From assembly GCA_022787425.1 (NCBI GenBank), contig JALFWB010000003.1, positions 36,377-100,376 of the forward strand: a stretch of 64,000 nucleotides of DNA, read 5' to 3'. This document shows, piece by piece, positions 50,383 through 58,473 of this stretch (its first letter is position 1; each line of letters opens with the position of its first letter). The translations under genes and the position numbers were made by a program. Under the pieces are notes generated by a model that was not told the DNA's origin, did no database searches, and saw nothing but the letters and a program-made list of their open reading frames with translations. This stretch comes from Akkermansia sp. GTDB lineage: Bacteria; Verrucomicrobiota; Verrucomicrobiia; Verrucomicrobiales; Akkermansiaceae.

Positions 50383-50492
50383 TTACCCCTGTGGCTGTAG
50401 GCAGCGAGTACGGGTGAACGCAGAATTTTCGGAAGGATATGGGAACTGACCGGTGTGCTTAGCCCCGCGCAGACTACTTGCCGCCGGGACAG
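50383..50492 (+). repeat. 110-base direct repeat, copy A (upstream of hipBA)
   Basis: Matches 52161-52270 over all 110 bases without gaps; I count 8 differences. The two copies bracket hipBA. The rest of the 335-base gap before hipB (50493-50680) holds no further gene, only the hipBA promoter and operators at its end. Confidence 0.9.
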
Positions 50493-50615
50493 TCTCACAC
50501 GCCGCAAGACTGAAAGAGGAACGCTTTTGGGGCCTGAGTTCATTGCCCTCCCACAAGAAATGACACCTCTTTAGGAAGTCGATAAGCTCGCATCCAATGT
50601 CTCTTGTCCTTTTTT

Positions 50616-50632
50616 CATTCCCGAACGGGATA
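50616..50632 (+). promoter_or_regulatory. hipBA operator 1
   Basis: Palindrome ATTCCC-N4-GGGATA, centred about 50 bases before the second, near-identical palindrome. It lies just upstream of the -35 box. Confidence 0.65.
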
Positions 50633-50639
50633 AAAAGGC

Positions 50640-50668
50640 TTGACTTCGCAGCATTTTCGAGCAATAAT
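50640..50668 (+). promoter_or_regulatory. promoter of hipBA
   Basis: TTGACT (50640-50645), a 17-base spacer, then AATAAT (50663-50668), placed between the two operators. Confidence 0.7.
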
Positions 50669-50682
50669 TCCCCATCGGGAAT
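50667..50682 (+). promoter_or_regulatory. hipBA operator 2
   Basis: Perfect palindrome ATTCCC-CATC-GGGAAT overlapping the -10 box end and the hipB start codon. Confidence 0.7.
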
Positions 50683-50899
50683 GAATGCAAACCACATTAC
50701 CACCCCCGCCGAGTGGGGGCAACTCATACGAGCACGACGGAAGCAGGCGGGCCTCAGCATCGATGAACTTGCCTCCATGCTCGGTCTCAGCCCCCGCTTC
50801 CTCAGTGAGGTCGAGCGCGGCAAGCCCGGTGCCTCCATCGGGCGAGTCCTGCAAATCTGTGCCGCCCTGGGCCTCCTCATCACCATCACACCCAAGTAA
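50681..50899 (+). CDS. hipB: HipB-like antitoxin (HTH XRE family)
   Basis: A 72-residue helix-turn-helix protein: WGQLIRARRKQAGLSIDELASMLGLSPRFLSEVERGKPGASIGRVLQICAALGL is a textbook XRE/HipB domain. It represses its own operon and neutralises HipA. The start is placed at MNANHITT; a longer frame to 50597 would read through the promoter and both operators. Two palindromic operators bracket the promoter, the second overlapping this start codon, as expected for autorepression. Its stop overlaps the hipA start by one base (TAATG). Confidence 0.92.
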   Translation: MNANHITTPAEWGQLIRARRKQAGLSIDELASMLGLSPRFLSEVERGKPGASIGRVLQICAALGLLITITPK

Positions 50900-52158
50900 T
50901 GAATCAGCAGCTCCTCGTCTACCACAGAGAACGACTCGTCGGAATCGTCGAATTGGAGGATTATTACCGCTACAGCTTTACGTACACCCCGGAATGGCTG
51001 CAGAGGCCCGATCGTTTCTCCATCGGCCACACGCTGCCCTTGCAGCAGGAAGCCCACCGCGGTTACTATGTGCAGAATTTTTTCGCCAACCTTCTGCCGG
51101 AGGGAGACATGCGCACCCGTATTGTCAGCACACTTCACATTCCGGACCGGGACTTTGCCCTTCTGGAAACTTTGGGTCGGGATTGCGCAGGTGCTCTCAC
51201 TATCATTCCGCCAGGACATACACCTCCCGAGGGTAAGGGAGATTACACACCGCTGACAGATGACGAACTACGTGCACGCCTTCGTGTACCGATTCCTATT
51301 GTCAACCCGAACGAGCGCTGGAGCCTTTCCCTAGCCGGCGCACAGGGAAAGCTGGCCCTCCTGCGTCGCGGCAAAAAACTGTTCATGCCGCTCAACGGAG
51401 CACCCTCCGATTGCATTGTCAAGATGGCCTCCCCTCGCTTTCCGGATATCGTATTCAATGAATATCTATGCATGAAAACCGCAGCTGCCATCGGTCTACC
51501 GACTGCCCCGGTAGACCTATATGATCTGCGGGGACTCCCGCTCTTGATTGTGGAGCGCTATGACAGAAAGAAGGAGGGAAATACCATCAAAAGGCTCCAC
51601 CAAGAGGACTTTTGCCAACTCCTCGGACTCTCACACGAAAATAAATACGAATTTCTCGGCGGCCCCTCCCTGGCGCAGTGTGCAGCCGTACTGCGAGAAG
51701 TAGCATCCGTCCCTATTCGAGATATCGACCTGCTGTTCCGATGGCACACGTTCAACCTGCTCATAGGCAATATGGACGCTCATGCGAAAAATATTTCCGT
51801 GCTTTACAACGAGAGAAATGTTCAGCTCTCACCGTTCTATGACTTGGTTCACACGACAATCTACCCTGAGCTCCGGCGAGACCCGGCCATGATGCTGAAC
51901 GGAAGCATCTGCCCCATTGACAGCATCTCCCGCGAAGCCTGGCTGAACACGGTTACCAAAGCCGGTCTCCCTGCCAAACGAGCTGATCGAATGGGGCGAG
52001 CCTTGGCTACATCCTTGTCAAATGTTCTGAAGAATCCGGAGCAAATCATTCCCCGAGGCGAGGCAAAGCATTTCGATCGCCTCCTGACCAGCCTCCGCGC
52101 CATTGTTGCCAAGACCGCTGCCCGACTTTTCGGTTCCTCGTCAAAACAGACACGCTGA
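50899..52158 (+). CDS. hipA: HipA-family serine/threonine kinase toxin
   Basis: A 419-residue kinase of the HipA type. The N-terminal subdomain carries the HipA_N features (NFFANLLPEGDMRTRI, RDCAGALTIIPPG). The kinase core shows the SLAGAQGKLALL loop (phosphate-binding/phosphorylation region), the LIVERYDR segment, the catalytic LIGNMDAHAKN and the metal-binding SPFYDLV. HipA of Escherichia coli phosphorylates glutamyl-tRNA synthetase and induces dormancy; the target here is not known. It is coupled to hipB. The locus is bracketed by 110-base direct repeats, the second only 2 bases after the stop. Confidence 0.94.
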   Translation: MNQQLLVYHRERLVGIVELEDYYRYSFTYTPEWLQRPDRFSIGHTLPLQQEAHRGYYVQNFFANLLPEGDMRTRIVSTLHIPDRDFALLETLGRDCAGALTIIPPGHTPPEGKGDYTPLTDDELRARLRVPIPIVNPNERWSLSLAGAQGKLALLRRGKKLFMPLNGAPSDCIVKMASPRFPDIVFNEYLCMKTAAAIGLPTAPVDLYDLRGLPLLIVERYDRKKEGNTIKRLHQEDFCQLLGLSHENKYEFLGGPSLAQCAAVLREVASVPIRDIDLLFRWHTFNLLIGNMDAHAKNISVLYNERNVQLSPFYDLVHTTIYPELRRDPAMMLNGSICPIDSISREAWLNTVTKAGLPAKRADRMGRALATSLSNVLKNPEQIIPRGEAKHFDRLLTSLRAIVAKTAARLFGSSSKQTR

Positions 52159-52160
52159 CT

Positions 52161-52270
52161 TTACCCCTGTGGCTGTAGGCAGCGATTACGGGTGAACGCA
52201 GAATTTTCGGAAAGAGACGGAAACTGACCGGTGTGCTTAGCTCCGTGCAGACTACTTGCCGCCGGGGCAG
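52161..52270 (+). repeat. 110-base direct repeat, copy B (downstream of hipBA)
   Basis: Partner of 50383-50492. Its segment GAACGCAGAATTTTCGGAA (52194 onward) is the inverse of CTTCCGAAAATTCTGCGTTC in copy D (52371-52390), so B and D together form an inverted-repeat unit of about 200 bases. Confidence 0.9.
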
Positions 52271-52318
52271 TAGCTTCGATGATGTTATTTTTCTCAAATT
52301 CCAAAGCCTGTCTACAAC

Positions 52319-52391
52319 GAATCCGCTTTGAAGCCTCGTCAAAGATCCGCATGAATTTCCATTTCCGCTCCTTCCGAAAATTCTGCGTTCC
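52319..52391 (-). repeat. dispersed intergenic repeat, copy D
   Basis: 73 bases aligning with 34022-34094 (copy C, beside abiE). The right end continues into sequence shared with copy E. The 370-base gap between hipA and the next gene holds copies B and D and a promoter, but no gene. Confidence 0.7.
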
Positions 52392-52475
52392 AAAACACCG
52401 GCTTCCTCCTGCCACTGCGGCGGGAAGTCTCGTACTCCGCCCGCCCGGCTCCGCTGCGGCCCGCTCATTTTTGGC

Positions 52476-52505
52476 TTGACACCCCGCCCGTGGATACGCT
52501 ACAAT
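52476..52505 (+). promoter_or_regulatory. promoter of the transglutaminase-like/discoidin gene
   Basis: TTGACA (52476-52481), an 18-base spacer, then TACAAT (52500-52505). Confidence 0.65.
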
Positions 52506-52528
52506 GCCCCCAACTGTTTCAGAAGCAC

Positions 52529-54994
52529 ATGAAAAGAAGTACACTCACGGCCATCGGGGCAGCCCTGTTGCTCCTCGGCGGGGCCGGCTATGTTTTTTGG
52601 CCGCAGATCAGCGGGGACAAGGAGGCTATGCCTGCGGCACCGACGCAGGTAGGCAGCTACATTGCCGCCGATCTGACGGGGGAGGATTGGGCCAAGCCTA
52701 CGGAGCTGGCCAAGCGACTGGATGCCGAGCTGGACAAGGCGCTGCCTAAGGTGGACGGCAAGGCCCTGCGCAGTTTCCTGGAAAAACCGGAAAACCGTCT
52801 CTTAATCGCACGGCGTATGCTGCTGCTGGCCAACGACCGCGCCGCCAAGGCGGCGGAGCCGGGGCTGGCCAAGGCACGCGAGGAGCGCGACAAACTCACC
52901 AAGCAGAAGGCGGACTTCGCCAAATCCCCGGAGGCGGCCAAGATGACCGCCGACCAACGCAAGGCGCGACTGGCTGAGTTTGACCTCGACATCAAGGCAC
53001 AAGAAAAGCTGCTGGCCGCCGATGACACCCTGGAGGCCGCATCGGCCCGCGGCAAATGCGCCGGGGTCATGCAGCTGCTCGGCAACAACCTCGACTGGAT
53101 GGAGCAGATCTGCTTCAGCGGCGAGCTCGCCAAGCCCGGGCGGGTCATCTCGTTCATCACCGACATCGCGAAAAACCACCCGGGCTACGCCGCCGATGCG
53201 ATGACGCGCGACATCATCACCGCCACCGCGCTGGAGTATGTACGCTACGGCTGGCTGCGGCACAAGGCCATCACGCGCTCGGACTTCTTCATCCGCAGCT
53301 ACCGCGCGGACCGGCTGAACACAGTCTTCGACACCCTTCCCTTCTGGCAACGCCGCATGATATGCGGAGCCAAGGGCGACAACAACTTCGGCGAGGTGGA
53401 GACCCTGGAGTGGTGCCAGAAGCATGTGCACCTGCCGGCGGAGCAGTACACGGACTGCTGGTGGCGCTGCGACTACAAACTCTTCAACCCCTACGCCCAG
53501 AGCATTCACGGAGACGGCTACTGGCAGCCCTTCGCCGGGCTGTACGGGCTCAACAACGCCAAGTTCACCTACGAGATCGGCGGTGTGTGCGGCAGCCTGT
53601 CACACTTCGGGGCCTTCTCGGCCATCGCCAACGGCGTGCCGGCCCTCACGGCGGGCGAGCCGGGACACTGCGCCTTCGTGGTTCGGGTGAATGATAAGTG
53701 GGTCCCCTCCTACTCCGTCTCGTGGAAGCGCGGCCTGCATTGGCAGGTGTGGGATAAGGTACACCGCTTCACCTCCCTGTACGCCGCGACGGATCTCTTC
53801 TCCGCCGAGCAGCAGGAAGCCACCCGCCTCTCCAACGCCCTTTGGACCCTGGCCCTGCGCGAGACCGCCCGCAATAACAAGGACATGGCCCTCAAGCTCT
53901 ACCGCGCGGCAACCAAGACCCAGCCCCTCAACTTCGCCGTGTGGCGCGACTACGCGAACTTCCTGAGCAGCACGGCAGCGGGGGCCCCGGGCAAGTGGTC
54001 CGACCTCAACGATCTGATCTGCGAGAAACTCACCCCGCTCTACCCGGAGGTGGCGGCGGAGCTACTCCGCCTGCATGTGTACACCGGCTTGACCGGCAGC
54101 GGTCTGAGCGATGCCGACCTGCGCAAGGCCATCCTCGCCTTCTGGGAGCAGGTGAAAGGAATGGGCCCCGACCGCTGGCCCATCGAGGACCTGCTCAACG
54201 ACCAACTCAAGATGGTTACCAAGGGCAACGCCAAGGATGAAAAAGCCACGGTTCGCTTCTACGGCGAGCTGCTGAAACTCACCGGCGGCAGCCAGGAGTA
54301 CGCCCCCGTGGTGCTCGCCTGGGCCAACGACATCGGCGAGAAGGGCAGCGAGGACCTGCGGCGCGACCTGATGAAGATCTGCGTAACGTCCTTGGCGGCC
54401 TCGGGCGGAGATGATGAGTCCCGCGAGAAAATTCTCAGCCAAGCCATCGTCGGGGCAGAAAAGATGCGCGATATCCAAACCTTCCAAGGGCTGGCCAAGC
54501 TGCTGCCGGAGAAACACCGCAAACCGCGCCCCGGGGATGACCTGCCCAAGCACGAACCCATGCCGGGCAAGGTGCTCTCCAAGGGCGGCGTTGTGTTCAT
54601 CAGTTCTGATAACAAGTGGAACAACTATTGCAGCCACTGGGGCCTGCTGGAACCGGAAATCGGCGGGCATTTCCACACGGACAAAGCACCCCGCACGGAA
54701 TCTTGGGTAGCCATACGCCTTCCCCGCACCGGCAATGTTACCGGCGTGCGCGTAGTGGCCACCAAGGACCAACGCCAGCGCATGACGGCCCTCAAGGTCC
54801 AGACCTCCGAGAGCGGCCGCGACGATGACTGGAAGGATGCCGGCACCTTGGGCGACTTCACCAAGAACCGCGTGCAAACGCTGGATACCTCAGCCACGCG
54901 TCCGAGTGCCAACTATGTGCGCATCCTCAACACAAAGAAAAACGAGTTCCTGCACCTCAACTCCATTGTGGTGTACGGCGATTATGCCTCCTAA
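52529..54994 (+). CDS. secreted or membrane-anchored protein with transglutaminase-like core and C-terminal discoidin-like domain
   Basis: An 821-residue exported protein. An N-terminal hydrophobic stretch (about residues 7-24) is a signal peptide or anchor. Residues 80-170 contain a long, charged coiled coil (AREERDKLTKQKADF). In the middle, about residues 355-390, GGVCGSLSHFGAFSAIANGVPA and GEPGHCAFVVRVNDKWVPSY resemble the Cys and His motifs of transglutaminase-like cysteine peptidases. The last 140 residues (SDNKWNNYCSHWGLLEP to NSIVVYGDYAS) look like an F5/8 type C (discoidin) carbohydrate-binding domain. Substrate unknown; a role in mucin or host glycoprotein handling is an inference. 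The next gene starts 21 bases later and is probably co-transcribed. Confidence 0.75.
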   Translation: MKRSTLTAIGAALLLLGGAGYVFWPQISGDKEAMPAAPTQVGSYIAADLTGEDWAKPTELAKRLDAELDKALPKVDGKALRSFLEKPENRLLIARRMLLLANDRAAKAAEPGLAKAREERDKLTKQKADFAKSPEAAKMTADQRKARLAEFDLDIKAQEKLLAADDTLEAASARGKCAGVMQLLGNNLDWMEQICFSGELAKPGRVISFITDIAKNHPGYAADAMTRDIITATALEYVRYGWLRHKAITRSDFFIRSYRADRLNTVFDTLPFWQRRMICGAKGDNNFGEVETLEWCQKHVHLPAEQYTDCWWRCDYKLFNPYAQSIHGDGYWQPFAGLYGLNNAKFTYEIGGVCGSLSHFGAFSAIANGVPALTAGEPGHCAFVVRVNDKWVPSYSVSWKRGLHWQVWDKVHRFTSLYAATDLFSAEQQEATRLSNALWTLALRETARNNKDMALKLYRAATKTQPLNFAVWRDYANFLSSTAAGAPGKWSDLNDLICEKLTPLYPEVAAELLRLHVYTGLTGSGLSDADLRKAILAFWEQVKGMGPDRWPIEDLLNDQLKMVTKGNAKDEKATVRFYGELLKLTGGSQEYAPVVLAWANDIGEKGSEDLRRDLMKICVTSLAASGGDDESREKILSQAIVGAEKMRDIQTFQGLAKLLPEKHRKPRPGDDLPKHEPMPGKVLSKGGVVFISSDNKWNNYCSHWGLLEPEIGGHFHTDKAPRTESWVAIRLPRTGNVTGVRVVATKDQRQRMTALKVQTSESGRDDDWKDAGTLGDFTKNRVQTLDTSATRPSANYVRILNTKKNEFLHLNSIVVYGDYAS

Positions 54995-55015
54995 CCCCTC
55001 ACCTTTCTCATTGAC

Positions 55016-56272
55016 ATGAAACTGATTCCTCTTCTTTCCGCCGCCCTGGTGTTGGCTGCCCCCCTGCAGGCCATCCAGCAGGCCAAGGACTACGAGAGTG
55101 CCGAGGCCATCGTGCAGGACGACGGCTATGCTCTGTTTGTTTACGGTGCCGACTGGGACAAACTCGCCAAGAAACGCTGCGCTGCACTGGCTGCCTCCCC
55201 GGATGTACAGAAGGCCCTAGGCAACGCCGTTGTGATGCAGGTTCCGCTCTACCAAAACCCCTCCGAAGCTCAAAAAGAGGAGGTGAAGAAACAGTGCGGC
55301 AAGCTCAAAGTGCCCAAGGTGGACTCCTACCCCGCCATCCTCTTCTATAACAAGAAAGGCGTGATGACGGCCCGTCTCTGCGGCGAGGTGATGTTTGAGC
55401 CCAAAGCCCCGCAGGTAGCCAAGGAAATCACGGAACTGCGAAAGAAGATCAAGCGCCAGGCGGAGCTGCTCGAGCAGGCGGACAAGGTTCCACAAGGATC
55501 GGAACGCGCACGCTGCGTCGGCGAGGCGGCGGTGATGGCCTGGTACCCCGGCATCGACCCCACCGAGACACGCCTCGAGCGCCCCGAAAACGATGTCAAC
55601 CGCGTGCGCATGAATGACCCGAATGACACCACGGGCTACCTGCGATGCCTGACCATGAAGCCCACGCAGATGAAAGAAATCCACGGGCTGAAAGGACGCG
55701 AAGCCCTGCCGAGTCTGGAGAAAATCGCCAACGACCCGGCCTATCAAACCGAGCAGCGGCAGTTGGCCTGCACCCTCATGATCGGCATTCTGCACCGCTT
55801 CACGAACACCAACCCGGAGTTCCACGCACAGATCAAGGACATAGCCCGCAAGCTGCGCGAGTTGGGGCCGGATACCATCCTGGGCCGCTCGGCGGATGTG
55901 GTAACCGTTTCCTGGGGGCCGGATATGTCCATCCTCAGCGGCTGGAAACCCGCTACCCTGCCCGACAACACAGAACCCTTAGAGGTGAAAGGCAGCATCC
56001 CCGTCTCCGATCCCGGGACCTACACCGTTACCTTTACCTACACCTCCGGTGCTCAGGGGCTCACGGTGGAGGAGGTCATCCTCAAGGACGGCACGCGAGT
56101 AGTGGCAACGGACCGCCATAAGGGCTTTGCAGGTCGAAAGCCGGATAAGAATGTCTACACGCTCAAGGTCACGTCCAAGGTGCGCAATCCGCGCCTCTTC
56201 GTCTCCTTCAATATGGGAGCGAATAGGGATTCACACGGACGAATCGAGGTCAAAAGGGTGTACGAAGACTGA
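55016..56272 (+). CDS. secreted protein with a thioredoxin-like fold lacking CxxC
   Basis: A 418-residue exported protein. The signal peptide is MKLIPLLSAALVLAAPLQA. The following 120 residues follow the thioredoxin pattern (YALFVYGADWDKLAKKRC strand-helix, VVMQVPLYQN, KVPKVDSYPAILFYNKKGVMT with a Pro near the cis position), but the redox CxxC is replaced by DKLA, so disulphide chemistry is unlikely. A helical middle (about residues 130-280) is followed by a beta-sandwich (about 295-418, IPVSDPGTYTVTFTYTSGAQG). Function unknown. It pairs with the preceding transglutaminase-like gene in one transcript ending at a strong terminator. Confidence 0.75.
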   Translation: MKLIPLLSAALVLAAPLQAIQQAKDYESAEAIVQDDGYALFVYGADWDKLAKKRCAALAASPDVQKALGNAVVMQVPLYQNPSEAQKEEVKKQCGKLKVPKVDSYPAILFYNKKGVMTARLCGEVMFEPKAPQVAKEITELRKKIKRQAELLEQADKVPQGSERARCVGEAAVMAWYPGIDPTETRLERPENDVNRVRMNDPNDTTGYLRCLTMKPTQMKEIHGLKGREALPSLEKIANDPAYQTEQRQLACTLMIGILHRFTNTNPEFHAQIKDIARKLRELGPDTILGRSADVVTVSWGPDMSILSGWKPATLPDNTEPLEVKGSIPVSDPGTYTVTFTYTSGAQGLTVEEVILKDGTRVVATDRHKGFAGRKPDKNVYTLKVTSKVRNPRLFVSFNMGANRDSHGRIEVKRVYED

Positions 56273-56282
56273 TTTCCGCCCC

Positions 56283-56319
56283 GCCGCCCGCCTGTTTCTG
56301 CGCAGACGGGCGGCTTTTT
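56283..56319 (+). terminator. rho-independent terminator
   Basis: GCCGCCCG (56283-56290) pairs with CGGGCGGC (56307-56314), followed by five T. Confidence 0.85.
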
Positions 56320-56342
56320 GTGCCGCTGCTGCGGGTATTTTC

Positions 56343-56371
56343 TTGAAACGGCGGGGGATCTGTGCTAGAGT
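56343..56371 (+). promoter_or_regulatory. promoter of the sialate operon, predicted near-leaderless
   Basis: TTGAAA (56343-56348), a 17-base spacer, TAGAGT (56366-56371), then 8 bases to the ATG. Confidence 0.5.
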
Positions 56372-56379
56372 ATGGACTG

Positions 56380-57363
56380 ATGACGAGCAACGAAATGACT
56401 TTGGAATGGAGGCGTCTGGCAGACCTGCCGGATGCGGAGGGATTTGCGGGCTCCTATGCCGGTGTGTGCGGCGGGGCCTTGGTGGTTTGCGGCGGCGCGA
56501 ACTTCCCGGAGCGTCCGCTGTGGGAGGGCGGCCCGAAACGCTGGACGGACCGAGTGTTTGTGATGCAACCCGGGGCCGCCGGTTGGCAGGATGCCGCGCC
56601 GCTTCCCAAGCCCTTGGGCTACGGAGCCACCGCTACCCTGCCGGAGGGAATGATGCTCATCGGCGGCAGCAATACCGGCGGAGCCGTGGCAGATTGCTAT
56701 TTGCTGACCTTTGAAGATGGGGAATTGCAATGCAGGCCCCTTCCCCCGCTGCCCACGACGCTCACCGGTCATGCCGCCGCCGTCATGGGAGGCAGGGTGT
56801 ACGTGCAGGGCGGCAGCGTGGCCCCCGGGGAGCAGGACGCAGAGAGCCGCATGTGGATTTATGACCCCGCCGCCGCCACTTGGACGGAAGGGGAGCCGCT
56901 GCCGGGGCGCGGGCGTTTCCTGCACCAGATGGCCACGGTGGGTAACACGCTTTATGTGCTGGGCGGCATCGGTCTGCAACCCGGCGAGAACGGCCGCATG
57001 GTGCGCGATATGCTCACCGAGGCTTGGAGCTACACCCCTGCCACGGGCTGGCGTCGGCTCGCTTACCTGCCGCACTTCTGCGCCGCGGCTCCGACCCCCG
57101 CACCCGTCATCGACGGCAAAATCTACCTGCTCGGCGGCGATGATGCAACGGTAAAGGGCTTTACGCCGCAGAATCACCCCGGCTTCCACAATCAATCGCT
57201 CTGCTACAACATTGCCCGCAACACCTGGGAGGACGCAGGGCCCGTGGCCGCCGCGCGTGCCGTGCTTCCCTGCGCATTCTGGGGCGGCATGGCCGTCATT
57301 GTCAACGGGGAGCAGCGCCCCGGCAAACGATCCAATCAGGTCTGGGGCGCAAAAATCAAATAA
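56380..57363 (+). CDS. cyclically permuted mutarotase / N-acetylneuraminate epimerase-like kelch protein (cytoplasmic)
   Basis: A 327-residue six-bladed kelch propeller. Blades show the repeated hydrophobic-GG pattern (VVCGGANFPE, MLIGGSNTGG, VYVQGGSVAP, LYVLGGIGLQ, IYLLGGDDAT) each followed by a W or Y anchor. The order and the GGANFPE start fit the cyclically permuted mutarotase group related to NanM, which converts alpha- to beta-N-acetylneuraminate. There is no signal peptide, so this copy acts in the cytoplasm. The start at MTSNEM is 8 bases after the -10 box; MTLEWRR is an alternative. The next gene is a secreted paralogue, 12 bases away. Confidence 0.83.
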   Translation: MTSNEMTLEWRRLADLPDAEGFAGSYAGVCGGALVVCGGANFPERPLWEGGPKRWTDRVFVMQPGAAGWQDAAPLPKPLGYGATATLPEGMMLIGGSNTGGAVADCYLLTFEDGELQCRPLPPLPTTLTGHAAAVMGGRVYVQGGSVAPGEQDAESRMWIYDPAAATWTEGEPLPGRGRFLHQMATVGNTLYVLGGIGLQPGENGRMVRDMLTEAWSYTPATGWRRLAYLPHFCAAAPTPAPVIDGKIYLLGGDDATVKGFTPQNHPGFHNQSLCYNIARNTWEDAGPVAAARAVLPCAFWGGMAVIVNGEQRPGKRSNQVWGAKIK

Positions 57364-57375
57364 CATACCATCAAC

Positions 57376-58464
57376 ATGAAGTCGCAGTATCTCTTCTCTC
57401 TTTTAGCTGCTGCCACCTTGGCAGCCCCCCTGTCCTCCGAAGCCGCTTCGGCATCGGAGGCTCCGGCCATTCACGATTCCATCGGGCGCGCCGGCATGGC
57501 CGCTGCCGCCCTAGGCAGCCGGGAAACGGCTCACTCCATCATCATGGTCGGCGGGGCTAACTTCCCGCAGGCCAAGCCGAATGCCAAGTCTGCGGCCGAC
57601 CGCGGGCCCAAGGTCTTTTATGCCGATGTTGCCCTGTGGAAAATCGGCGGACCGGCCCCGGAGGTGATCGGTGCCCTACCCTACCCCGTCGGCTATGCGG
57701 CCAGCATCGGGGCCACCAACGGCATGATCGTGGCGGGCGGATGCAATGCGGACGGCCACTTGGCCAAGACGACCGGACTCCGCATCGGCCCGGATGGTAA
57801 GGCCACCGCCGGCGTTCTGCCGGATCTGCCCTGCACGACCGCCTACCCGGCTTTTGCCTCGACGAATGAGGCGCTCTATGTGATGGGCGGCCAGGAGAAG
57901 GCGGATTCCACCTGCTGCCTCAATCGCGTCTTCATGCTCAATATGCACGACCCCGCGGCGGGCTGGAAAGAGCTGGCCCCCATGCCGGACGCGCGCATGC
58001 TGGCCTCTGCGGGCATCGCGCACGGGCGCATTTATGTAGCGGGAGGCTGCTCGCTGCACCCGAACGCCGAGGGACAGGCAGAGCGCACCTATCTCGATAC
58101 CGTGCTGTGCTACGACATCGCCACCAACACCTGGTCCACGCTGCCGGAGCGCATGCCGGAGACCATCGTGGGTGCCGCTACCCCCATGCAGCGCCACGGG
58201 GACAAGCTGCTCCTCCTCTGCGGCGATCCCGGTAACTACTACCGCGCCTCCTTGGCAGGCAAGGCTCCCGCTCAGCACCCGGGGCAGAGCCGCCGCATCT
58301 ACAGCTTTGACCCCGCTACGCTCAAGTGGACCCCGGCCGGGGAGGCTCCCCTCGGCATTGCCACCGCGCCTTCCGTTGCCGCCGGCAACACGGTCTATAT
58401 CATCTCCGGCGAGACCGGTCCCGGAGTGCGCACTCCCATCATCTCCGAAATCAATCCTCAATAA
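57376..58464 (+). CDS. cyclically permuted mutarotase / N-acetylneuraminate epimerase-like kelch protein (secreted)
   Basis: A 362-residue kelch propeller with a signal peptide (MKSQYLFSLLAAATLAAPLSSEAA), so it works in the periplasm or outside. Blades include IIMVGGANFPQA, MIVAGGCNAD, LYVMGGQEKA, IYVAGGCSLHP, LLLLCGDPG and VYIISGETG. It is homologous to the preceding cytoplasmic protein and closest in plan to NanM. Having one copy in each compartment suggests anomer conversion of released sialic acid before uptake and again after it; this is an inference from location. Translation starts 12 bases after the first copy, and the MFS gene follows 9 bases later. Confidence 0.83.
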   Translation: MKSQYLFSLLAAATLAAPLSSEAASASEAPAIHDSIGRAGMAAAALGSRETAHSIIMVGGANFPQAKPNAKSAADRGPKVFYADVALWKIGGPAPEVIGALPYPVGYAASIGATNGMIVAGGCNADGHLAKTTGLRIGPDGKATAGVLPDLPCTTAYPAFASTNEALYVMGGQEKADSTCCLNRVFMLNMHDPAAGWKELAPMPDARMLASAGIAHGRIYVAGGCSLHPNAEGQAERTYLDTVLCYDIATNTWSTLPERMPETIVGAATPMQRHGDKLLLLCGDPGNYYRASLAGKAPAQHPGQSRRIYSFDPATLKWTPAGEAPLGIATAPSVAAGNTVYIISGETGPGVRTPIISEINPQ

Positions 58465-58473
58465 CTCAATCAT

